DNA from: Planctomycetota bacterium
Lineage (GTDB): Bacteria > Planctomycetota > Phycisphaerae > UBA1845
Assembly: GCA_022563615.1 (NCBI GenBank)
Contig: JADFMZ010000242.1
Coordinates: 1 to 5,352 of the forward strand
Reading direction: 5' to 3'
Length of the DNA stretch: 5,352 nt
Shown here: one piece after another, positions 1 through 5,326 of the stretch
How positions within the stretch are numbered: the first letter of the stretch is position 1
How the letters are laid out: each line of letters begins with the position of its first letter
Made by a program: the position numbers and the translations under genes
The notes under the pieces: generated by a model
Told to the model about the DNA's origin: nothing
The model's input: only the letters and a program-made list of their open reading frames with translations
The model's database searches: none

Positions 1-177
1 AGACCACGGTCGCCGGCCAGGACCGGTCGCCGACCCGTTTCACCAAGTGGCGTTGGAGCCCCTCGGCGCCTGTCGGATGGCGCCAATTCCATCTGCGCGC
101 ACCAATTCCCGAAAAGGAGCCGAGATAGAGGCGACGCACCCGCGAGTCACGTCGGCCTGAAGGGCCTCCGATTTATG
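1..177. other. Unassigned leading stretch, no gene recognised
   Basis: No coding region can be supported here. Short open frames cross the stretch on the plus strand (one ends at 126-128, another runs on to about 183), but their translations are rich in arginine and proline and match no family I know. A 9-base direct repeat CGGTCGCCG occurs at 7-15 and 24-32. The stretch could be the end of an upstream gene or spacer. The region becomes clearly AT-rich only at about 171, where the promoter of the next gene begins. Confidence 0.4.
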
Positions 178-205
178 CTATAATTCGTTATATGGCGAAT
201 TATAG
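178..205 (+). promoter_or_regulatory. ArsR-type operator overlapping a -10 box
   Basis: A perfect inverted repeat has arms CTATAATTCG (178-187) and CGAATTATAG (196-205), separated by the 8 bases TTATATGG. A consensus -10 hexamer TATAAT lies at 179-184, inside the left arm. No good -35 is visible at the usual distance; CTGAAG at 157-162 matches only 3 of 6. The AT-rich dyad directly before an ArsR-family start codon is the usual layout of an autoregulatory operator in this family, where the metal-free dimer binds and blocks RNA polymerase. The dyad and the -10 are read directly; the regulatory role is inferred from the family. Confidence 0.7.
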
Positions 206-819
206 GAGATGTCTATGCGGGATTTTCTAGCCGTGGCAAAGGCCCTGGCGGACCGCAACAGGGTCCGCGCGCTCATCGCCCTCAAGCGAGGCAAGCTTTG
301 CGTTTGCCAGATCATCGAGCTCCTCGGCCTGGCTCCTTCGACCGTTTCCAAACCCATGGCCACGTGCAGACCACCCGGCAGCACCTCGTTGAACGTCAAG
401 CACCGTCGCCCGATCATTCGTGGATGGCTCTCCACGATCACCGTATCGAACCCCGAAACGAACTCGGCGATCTCCTGGTAATCCTCCGGCGGGATGGCGT
501 GGGGATCGAAGAAGTTGCCGCTGTTGTAGAGCTTGATGTGTTTCGCAGGCGGTAGCTGATCGAGTGCCCAGCGGATTTGCTCAGCGATCATTCCCGGCTG
601 CACGCGCTCGGTTGTCGTGTTTTTCCATAGATCGCACATGAGACATCGAAACGGGCATTCCTTGTTGGTGATGAAAATAGTCGCCATATCCTCGATGCAA
701 CCTTGGGCTGTCCGCTCGGGCTCGACGAGATGCGCATACGGAAGGGATGGATTCACGCGGTTGCGCGGGCCTCGCCGCGCCAGAATCCAGCGATCGTCAA
801 GAGAGGGAAGATCAGGCAT
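178..819 (-). CDS. Radical SAM protein (RaSEA-like family), C-terminal half missing
   Basis: The radical SAM cluster motif CPFRCLMC places Cys55, Cys59 and Cys62 in CX3CX2C spacing to hold a 4Fe-4S cluster that cleaves S-adenosylmethionine. It is followed by IKLYNSGNFFDP (residues 95-106) and VIVESHPRMIG (127-137), a pattern like that of the RaSEA/Elp3-like Fe-S oxidoreductases as I recall them. The genuine sequence runs to about GLETV (156-160). It then becomes the antisense of the arsR-like gene and stops at 178-180. Roughly half of a normal radical SAM barrel is lost, so the product is probably inactive as it stands. ATG 819 is preferred: GAGG lies at 829-832 on the minus strand, and this start gives an 8-base ATGCCTGA overlap with the upstream stop, typical of translational coupling. 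The longer start at 876 has no ribosome site and overlaps the upstream gene by 65 bases. The substrate is unknown; archaeosine formation as in archaea is only a distant analogy. Confidence 0.75.
   Translation of the reverse strand: MPDLPSLDDRWILARRGPRNRVNPSLPYAHLVEPERTAQGCIEDMATIFITNKECPFRCLMCDLWKNTTTERVQPGMIAEQIRWALDQLPPAKHIKLYNSGNFFDPHAIPPEDYQEIAEFVSGFDTVIVESHPRMIGRRCLTFNEVLPGGLHVAMGLETVEGARPRSSMIWQTQSLPRLRAMSARTLLRSARAFATARKSRIDISYNSPYNEL
215..481 (+). CDS. ArsR/SmtB-family metalloregulator, 3' half missing (chimeric ORF)
   Basis: The first 46 residues look like the N-terminal part of an ArsR/SmtB winged-helix repressor: an ALADRNRVRAL helix, then KLCVCQIIELLGL with a CVC pair where ArsR proteins carry the thiolate metal site, then the start of the recognition helix, APSTVSK. 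After Lys46 (codon 350-352) the match ends. The frame continues to a stop at 479-481, but those residues are only the antisense reading of the radical SAM gene on the other strand. The wing and the C-terminal dimerisation helix are therefore absent, and the product is unlikely to work. ATG 215 is preferred over ATG 209 because AGGAG at 204-208 sits 6 bases before 215 but directly abuts 209. Family members are usually about 100-120 residues. The family call on the native part is firm; whether arsenic or another metal is sensed cannot be told. The break may be biological or an assembly or amplification chimera. Confidence 0.75.
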   Translation: MRDFLAVAKALADRNRVRALIALKRGKLCVCQIIELLGLAPSTVSKPMATCRPPGSTSLNVKHRRPIIRGWLSTITVSNPETNSAISW

Positions 820-2143
820 CAAAGATGGCCTCAAACGCATGGCGATACGCCTGAGGGGATTCGGGAAAGCGCTCATCGAAGCGGGAGCGCTGAAGCGCTC
901 CGTGCTGAAACCGGCGCTTGTCGAAGACCGGCATGGTCAGGCCGGTGACCGCCTTCACGCCGCGCGAGACGATCCGTCCTTTCAGCTCGTAGAGACGGCT
1001 CGAATCCCAGTCGGTCAGTCGGATAAACGGGATGCCCTCAGCCACCTCAATCACCTTGGGCGACATGAACGGGCTGAAGCTGTTGAATCCCAAGGCGGAG
1101 GTGGGGGCATACGTCCTGGTGCAGCCTCGACTCAGACCGCCGCTGTAGACGAGCGAATGCTTGACGGACTCGACGCCCCATCCCTCCTGATACAACAACC
1201 GGTTGTTGAGCACGCTGCGGATGGTGAGCTCGGGATTCTCTTCGATCGGATAATCCTTGAGGTTTTCATCTCCGCCGTCTCCGTCGATCAGATAGGTCCA
1301 GTCGTGATAGCGCTCCCGAACGCCCCGGCACAGCGCCAGGACCATCGCGGCGGCCTGAACGTCCAGCGGCTTGTAGTCCTCGACGACGCGGACGGCTTCT
1401 CGATAGTCGATCGAATCACCGGCGGCCTCAATGGGCTCATGGAAGAACTGCAAGTCCAAGGCCTGCAGGAACCGGCGGGCCTGTTTCAGATCCTCCCCGC
1501 CTCCGTCGACGCTCAGCGTAAACGCCTTGAGTCGCGCGGGATTCAGGCCCATCTTGAGGAACAAGTGGTACGTCAGCAGAAAGACGGCGCCGCTGTCGAT
1601 GCCGCCGGAAAAGCAGACGCCGACCGGGGCGTCCTCAGGCAGACGGCCCAGCCACTTGGCAATTTCGTTAGACAGCGCGCCCACATAGGCCCGTCCGAGT
1701 TCATCAGGATCGTCGCCGAGCACCTCGCGCTCGGGTGAGAAAAAGCGCGTGTACGTTGGGTTGGGATCGGGGCAGCCGACCAATGCGATCTGCGTGACGT
1801 AATGGGCCGGCGCCATGCGCGTGTAGGTGGGGTGGAACTGATCCGATAGCCCCTGCCCGCGCAGCCAATCTTCGATCGCATCAATTCGGTGGGCCACCAC
1901 GAGCGAGGGCCCAGCCTCTCGCTTGACCAGAAAATATCGCATGGGGATCGACAGTGATCTCGCCATGCGAACGAGTTGGCCTTGTCGTGCGAGCAGCGCG
2001 AAGTGTCCGTCGATCTTGCGCACGCCGGCTGGGTCACCCTCAGCTACGCGCCGCCGGGCGTCTTCCACCGACATATTGAAGATAATGTTGCGCTTCGGAT
2101 CGGTCAGGTCGATGACCTCCCGAACGACCTGGGTCGTGTGCAT
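812..2143 (-). CDS. Asparagine-synthetase-like ATP-pyrophosphatase without glutaminase cysteine
   Basis: This is a complete 443-residue protein of the asparagine synthase (AsnB/beta-lactam synthetase) superfamily, which adenylates a carboxylate with ATP and then forms an amide. The PP-loop SGGIDS is at residues 179-184. LIDGDGGDENLKDYP at 285-299 corresponds to the synthase's conserved acidic loop, SPFMSPKVIEVAEGIPF at 357-373 is the usual C-terminal helix motif, and a basic segment around 388-412 follows. The first ~95 residues resemble a degenerate class II glutaminase fold (GHFALLARQG, LVVAHRIDAI), but there is no cysteine at position 2 (the protein begins MHTT). It therefore probably does not hydrolyse glutamine and would use free ammonia, an amine or an internal nucleophile. 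AGGGAG at 2152-2157 (minus strand) lies 8 bases before ATG 2143, which supports this start. It overlaps the downstream radical SAM gene by 8 bases and probably forms an operon with it. The true substrate is unknown, so I do not name it asnB. Confidence 0.82.
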   Translation of the reverse strand: MHTTQVVREVIDLTDPKRNIIFNMSVEDARRRVAEGDPAGVRKIDGHFALLARQGQLVRMARSLSIPMRYFLVKREAGPSLVVAHRIDAIEDWLRGQGLSDQFHPTYTRMAPAHYVTQIALVGCPDPNPTYTRFFSPEREVLGDDPDELGRAYVGALSNEIAKWLGRLPEDAPVGVCFSGGIDSGAVFLLTYHLFLKMGLNPARLKAFTLSVDGGGEDLKQARRFLQALDLQFFHEPIEAAGDSIDYREAVRVVEDYKPLDVQAAAMVLALCRGVRERYHDWTYLIDGDGGDENLKDYPIEENPELTIRSVLNNRLLYQEGWGVESVKHSLVYSGGLSRGCTRTYAPTSALGFNSFSPFMSPKVIEVAEGIPFIRLTDWDSSRLYELKGRIVSRGVKAVTGLTMPVFDKRRFQHGALQRSRFDERFPESPQAYRHAFEAIFDA

Positions 2144-2166
2144 CGTGGGAACTCCCTAGTGTTCCG

Positions 2167-2189
2167 CCAACCTATAATCTCCGGGTTGG
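2167..2189. promoter_or_regulatory. Short inverted repeat upstream of the synthetase-like gene
   Basis: CCAACC (2167-2172) and GGTTGG (2184-2189) form a 6-base inverted repeat around an 11-base AT-containing centre, TATAATCTCCG. It lies 24 to 46 bases upstream of the minus-strand ATG at 2143, in the leader or promoter position. A repressor site or a leader hairpin would both fit. Six-base arms can arise by chance. No convincing minus-strand -10/-35 pair was found, and the plus-strand TATAAT in the centre has no -35. Confidence 0.25.
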
Positions 2190-2259
2190 TGTGCCACTGC
2201 TCTTGAGCAGTGTTTGTACAAACCTCGAAATTACGCACTGCTCAAGAGCAGTGGCACAC
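2189..2259. repeat. Palindromic repeat pair 1 (REP/BIME-like), upstream of tsaD
   Basis: Two perfect inverted copies of a 24-base unit (2189-2212 and 2236-2259) are separated by 23 bases. Each unit is GTGTGC followed by an 18-base hairpin, CACTGCTC-TT-GAGCAGTG, with an 8-bp stem. The element can fold either as two small hairpins or as one 24-bp stem with a 23-base loop. The layout, a short conserved foot plus a palindrome in head-to-head pairs between genes, is that of bacterial REP/BIME elements, which are usually mobilised by REP-associated (RAYT, IS200/IS605-like) transposases. No such transposase is in the window. The element sits in the divergent gap between the synthetase-like gene and tsaD, about 160 bases before the tsaD start. 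Structure is read directly; the class is inferred. Confidence 0.8.
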
Positions 2260-2416
2260 CCGCAAGACGACGCGTGCCGCTGCACTTGCCCTTAGTGCTG
2301 GTATCATCCGTCAAAGTCGAGACAATGTCGATAGGACGATCGCGCCGGCGCGGTGGGCTCGTTCCACCGCACGGATGCAACGGGATTCTGCCGGCGTGTG
2401 TGAGGAGTTAGCGTCC

Positions 2417-3436
2417 ATGGCCCTGATTCTGGGGATCGAAACCTCTTGTGATGAAACGGCGGCGGCGGTGGTCGTCGACGGGGGCGACGTGCGCAGCAAC
2501 ATCGTCGCTTCGCAGGTGGACCTTCACCGCAAGTATGGCGGAGTGGTGCCGGAGATCGCCTCTCGCGCGCATATCGAACGGCTCGACGCGGTGATTGAAG
2601 AGGCCCTGTCCGAGGCGGGTTGCGCCGGGCATGACCTCGACGCGATCGCGGTGACGCAGGGGCCGGGGCTGGTCGGGGCCCTGCTGATCGGGGTGACGGC
2701 CGCCAAGACGCTAAGTTGGGCCTGGAGCAAGCCGCTGGTCGCAGTCGATCACATTCGCGCCCATGCCTGTAGTCCCGCCATCGGGTTAGATCGATCGCCG
2801 TGGCCGGCCGTCGCCCTGATTGTTTCCGGCGGGCATACCTCCCTCTTTCAGGTCAACGATCCGAGTTCAATCGAACGGTTGGGTGCGACGACGGACGACG
2901 CCGCCGGTGAAGCGTTCGACAAAGTGGCTTCCATCCTCGGTCTGGAGTATCCCGGCGGGCCCGCCATTGATCGAATCGCATCCAACGGGAATCCTAAGGC
3001 CGTCAATTTTCCTCGAACGATGCTCGCCCCGGATTCGCTCGATTTCTCCTTTTCGGGAATCAAGACCTCGGTGCTCTACCATGTTCACGGTCAGGGACAA
3101 ACAACAGGCGGGTTGGAGAAACTATCGGGGCAAGCGCTGGCTGATATCGCCGCGAGCTTCCAACAGGCTGTGGTGGATGTTCTGGTGCGAAAAACCATGC
3201 TCGCCGTGGCCCGGACGGGGCTGTCTACTGTCGTCCTCGGTGGTGGCGTCGCCGCCAACCGTACCCTGCGCAACACGTTGGCCACAGTGTGTCGCAACCG
3301 CAAGCTAGAGTTTCATGCCGCCGCCATGGACTATTGCACGGACAACGCCGCCATGATCGCCGCGCTCGGATTCCATTCCTTTCGCGCCGGCGACCTGGCC
3401 GGCCTCGACCTCGACGCCTATGCCATAAGCGGCTGA
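2417..3436 (+). CDS. tsaD: tRNA N6-adenosine threonylcarbamoyltransferase TsaD
   Basis: TsaD, with TsaB and TsaE, transfers threonylcarbamoyl from threonylcarbamoyl-AMP (made by TsaC/Sua5) to A37 of ANN-decoding tRNAs, giving t6A in the cytoplasm. The 339 residues are the family's normal length. Visible motifs in order: LGIETSCDETAAAVV (5-19, ASKHA nucleotide-binding fold), GGVVPEIASRAH (41-52), TQGPGLVGALLIG (80-92), the metal-binding HxxxH at His112 and His116, SGGHTSL (137-143), TTDDAAGEAFDKVA (158-171), YPGGPAIDR (178-186), FSFSGIKTSV (210-219), GGGVAANRTLR (275-285) and CTDNAAM (307-313), whose Asp309 is the third metal ligand. ATG 2417 is chosen over upstream in-frame starts because GAGGAG at 2402-2407 lies 9 bases before it and the conserved N-terminus begins at once. 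The HxxxH segment reads HIRAH rather than the common HxEGH type; the histidines are intact. It is bracketed by the two palindromic repeat pairs. No partner Tsa gene is in the window. Confidence 0.96.
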   Translation: MALILGIETSCDETAAAVVVDGGDVRSNIVASQVDLHRKYGGVVPEIASRAHIERLDAVIEEALSEAGCAGHDLDAIAVTQGPGLVGALLIGVTAAKTLSWAWSKPLVAVDHIRAHACSPAIGLDRSPWPAVALIVSGGHTSLFQVNDPSSIERLGATTDDAAGEAFDKVASILGLEYPGGPAIDRIASNGNPKAVNFPRTMLAPDSLDFSFSGIKTSVLYHVHGQGQTTGGLEKLSGQALADIAASFQQAVVDVLVRKTMLAVARTGLSTVVLGGGVAANRTLRNTLATVCRNRKLEFHAAAMDYCTDNAAMIAALGFHSFRAGDLAGLDLDAYAISG

Positions 3437-3503
3437 TGAGATACCTCGCCTCCGACGCTACGCAGGTTCTACATTCTTTGCAGCGGGAGTCGTCGTTCCG
3501 TGG

Positions 3504-3578
3504 GTGTGCCACTGCTCTTGAGCAGTGCGTAAACTGCACGAAAACCACCATGGGCACTGCTTGAAAGCAGTGGCACAC
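3504..3578. repeat. Palindromic repeat pair 2 (REP/BIME-like), between tsaD and larB
   Basis: The left unit at 3504-3527 is identical to the 24-base unit of pair 1. The right unit at 3555-3578 is its inverse with three central changes. The linker is 27 bases. In the changed unit the hairpin is CACTGCTT-GA-AAGCAGTG, so a C-G stem pair has become T-A and pairing is kept. Allowing for orientation, 3502-3532 equals the reverse complement of 2231-2261 over 31 bases, so the two elements flank tsaD as an inverted pair. Lying 68 bases after the tsaD stop and 44 before larB, the element could act as a transcript-end stabiliser or attenuator. There is no T-run to make it a classical terminator. Confidence 0.8.
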
Positions 3579-3622
3579 GACAACATGGCGTTGCGCGGGG
3601 ATCGCCCTACAATGGAGAAGCC

Positions 3623-4387
3623 ATGACTGAGGACAGCCTAAGAGCACTTCTCCAATCCGTTCGAAGCCAGGACCGATCCGTCGACGAGGCGATCGCCCGA
3701 CTTCGTTCGATGCCCTTCGAGGATCTCGGCTTTGCGAAGGTCGATCATCATCGGGCGATCCGGTGCGGCTTCCCGGAGGTCATCTACTGCGAGGGCAAGA
3801 CGACCGATCAAGTGGCTGAAATCTTTGATTGCTGCGCCCGAACCGGAGCGAACTTGCTGGCTACGCGCGCGTCGAAAGAAATCCACGATGCGATCAGCCA
3901 AAGCCATCCGAACGCACAGTACCATGAGATGGCTCGGGCGATCACGCTGCGCCAGCGGGACGCGGTGCCGTCTGCCGGCACGATTGCCATCGTGTCTGCC
4001 GGCACCAGCGACCTTCCTGTGGCCGAGGAGGCCCGGGTGACGGCGGAAATCATGGATCAACGAACGAATTGCTTTTACGACGTCGGTGTGGCGGGCATCC
4101 ATCGCCTGCTTGCTTATTCCGAGGCGTTGCAGGCAGCCAATGTGCTCGTCGTGGTGGCGGGTATGGAAGGCGCGCTGCCGAGCGTGGTCGGCGGGCTGGT
4201 CGATTGCCCGGTGATCGCCGTGCCGACCAGCGTGGGCTACGGGGCGAGCTTCGGCGGGCTGGCGGCCTTGCTCGCCATGCTCAACAGTTGTGCGTCCGGT
4301 GTCACCGTGGTCAACATCGACAACGGGTTTGGAGCGGGATACACCGCCTCATTGATCAACCGGCGCAGCCGACCCGAGTCCATGTGA
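3623..4387 (+). CDS. larB: Nickel pincer cofactor biosynthesis protein LarB
   Basis: LarB carboxylates the pyridinium ring of nicotinic acid adenine dinucleotide and cleaves off AMP, giving the dicarboxylated mononucleotide that LarE and LarC later turn into the sulfur- and nickel-bearing pincer cofactor of lactate racemase and other LarA-type enzymes. The 254 residues match the family's usual size. Seen here: the N-terminal signature FAKVDHHRAIRCGFPEVIYCEGKT region (residues 37-60), then the PurE-like carboxylase core with AGTSDLPVAEEA (126-137), DVGVAGIHRL (153-162), VVVAGMEGALPSVVGGL (176-192) and VPTSVGYGASFGGLAALLAML (200-220), ending NIDNGFGAGY (231-240). GGAG at 3614-3617 lies 5 bases before ATG 3623. 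It is followed after 40 bases by nnrD on the same strand and is probably cotranscribed with it. larA, larC and larE are not in the window, so the target enzyme cannot be told. Many genomes keep larB apart from the others. Confidence 0.93.
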   Translation: MTEDSLRALLQSVRSQDRSVDEAIARLRSMPFEDLGFAKVDHHRAIRCGFPEVIYCEGKTTDQVAEIFDCCARTGANLLATRASKEIHDAISQSHPNAQYHEMARAITLRQRDAVPSAGTIAIVSAGTSDLPVAEEARVTAEIMDQRTNCFYDVGVAGIHRLLAYSEALQAANVLVVVAGMEGALPSVVGGLVDCPVIAVPTSVGYGASFGGLAALLAMLNSCASGVTVVNIDNGFGAGYTASLINRRSRPESM

Positions 4388-4427
4388 ACGGCGTCGGCCA
4401 CAACGGCGGATCGCCCAGGAGCCGCTT

Positions 4428-5315
4428 ATGGTTTGGGATCCGATCATCACTAAAGAGATCGCCTCGCTTCCCGATCGCTCGGAAGATGTGCATAAAGGTG
4501 ACGTCGGGCGGATTGTGATTGTTGGGGGATGTTGTGACGACGCGATTTTGATGGTCGGTGCGCCGGCGCTCTCGGCTAATGCAGCCCTTCGTAGCGGGGC
4601 GGGGCTGGTTCAGATGCTCGTGCCCAAGCCGCTTCGTCTTCAAATCGCAACGATGGCTCCGTGCGCCACGACACGGAGCTTGCCGACCGAAGCCGCTGCT
4701 CTGCTTGCGGCGGTGGAAGAGTTTCGCGCCGATGTCGTCGTGATCGGACCGGGTCTGGGCGACTCCCTGTCGCCGCCGGTGTTGGTTGAGTTCCTAAACA
4801 AGTTTCAAGGCCGCATCGTGGTCGACGCCGACGCATTGAACCTCCTGGCGCGCGTGCCTGATGCCGTCCTCGAAAATCCCAAGCGGCTCATACTCACGCC
4901 GCACCCGGGCGAGATGCGCCGGCTGTTGACGGCCCGAGGTATCGATCCTCCGAGTGGGAACAAGGCACCCCAACGGCACCAGGCTGCCGCTGATCTTGTC
5001 GAGGCGTTCGAGTGTACGATCGTACTGAAGGGGCAGGGCACGGTGGTCACCAACGGCGAGCGTCTTTATGTGAATGAGACGGGTAACGCGGGCATGGCCA
5101 CCGGTGGCGCCGGCGACGTGCTGGCCGGGATGATTGCCGCACTCATCGGTCAGCACATGCAGCCGCTGGAAGCAGCCATCTTGGGCGTGTACTTGCATGG
5201 CCTGGCGGGTGATTTCGCGGCTGAAGAGCTGGGTCGTTGGGCCGTCACCGCCACCGACCTGGTCCAGTATCTCCCCGAGGCCTTCTGCGAGCACGAAGTA
5301 TCCCAAGGGGAGTGA
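4428..5315 (+). CDS. nnrD: ADP-dependent NAD(P)H-hydrate dehydratase, stand-alone
   Basis: This ribokinase-fold enzyme (YjeF C-terminal/carbohydrate kinase domain) repairs damaged NADHX and NADPHX by dehydrating the S-epimer at the expense of ADP. The 295 residues show HKGDVGRIVIVGG (22-34), GAPALSANAALRSGAGLV (44-61), VVVIGPGLGDS (103-113), VVDADALNLLA (131-141), LTPHPGEMRRL (156-166), VLKGQGTVV (199-207) and the signature NAGMATGGAGDVLAGMIAAL (220-239) with the catalytic Asp of GGAGD, followed by LGVYLHGLAGD (252-262). Many bacteria fuse this domain behind a YjeF N-terminal epimerase. Here there is no epimerase domain, so the protein is the YxkO-like stand-alone form and any epimerase must lie elsewhere. 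AGGAG at 4417-4421 lies 6 bases before ATG 4428. Its position just after larB joins two enzymes that handle nicotinamide-type dinucleotides. Confidence 0.93.
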   Translation: MVWDPIITKEIASLPDRSEDVHKGDVGRIVIVGGCCDDAILMVGAPALSANAALRSGAGLVQMLVPKPLRLQIATMAPCATTRSLPTEAAALLAAVEEFRADVVVIGPGLGDSLSPPVLVEFLNKFQGRIVVDADALNLLARVPDAVLENPKRLILTPHPGEMRRLLTARGIDPPSGNKAPQRHQAAADLVEAFECTIVLKGQGTVVTNGERLYVNETGNAGMATGGAGDVLAGMIAALIGQHMQPLEAAILGVYLHGLAGDFAAEELGRWAVTATDLVQYLPEAFCEHEVSQGE

Positions 5316-5326
5316 AACGCCCCTTG
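5304..5326 (+). terminator. Possible hairpin at the end of nnrD (weak)
   Basis: CAAGGGG (5304-5310) and CCCCTTG (5320-5326) form a 7-bp stem with a 9-base loop that contains the nnrD stop codon (5313-5315). No T-run follows, the downstream bases being GC-rich, so it is not a standard intrinsic terminator. It may slow ribosomes or protect the transcript end, or may be chance. The last 26 bases of the window show no callable gene. Confidence 0.3.

Noticed and set aside
617..1738. Long plus-strand open frame of 373 codons
   Set aside because: It lies antisense to the synthetase-like and radical SAM genes, whose translations carry clear family motifs. The antisense translation shows none and has no ribosome site. 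High GC explains the lack of stops.
2173..2178. Consensus TATAAT on the plus strand as a tsaD promoter
   Set aside because: No -35 is found at 16-18 bases, and the transcript would run through both arms of the repeat. It lies in the centre of a small inverted repeat instead.
3436..3564. Small open frame overlapping the tsaD stop (ATGA)
   Set aside because: It runs through the palindromic repeat, has no recognisable motif, and lacks a convincing ribosome site beyond the overlap.
2189..3578. CRISPR array or insertion-sequence ends
   Set aside because: There are only two elements 1.2 kb apart with a housekeeping gene between them, no regular spacers, and no transposase. The REP/BIME-like reading fits better.
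3608..3613. TACAAT as a larB -10 box
   Set aside because: It ends only 9 bases before the start codon, would remove or crowd the ribosome site, and TTGCGC at 3591-3596 is only 11 bases upstream.
3970..4005. 12-base direct repeat GTCTGCCGGCAC with a 24-base period inside larB
   Set aside because: It is in frame and encodes two SAGT turns of the conserved protein, so protein constraint and chance explain it. Two copies do not make a CRISPR or satellite array.
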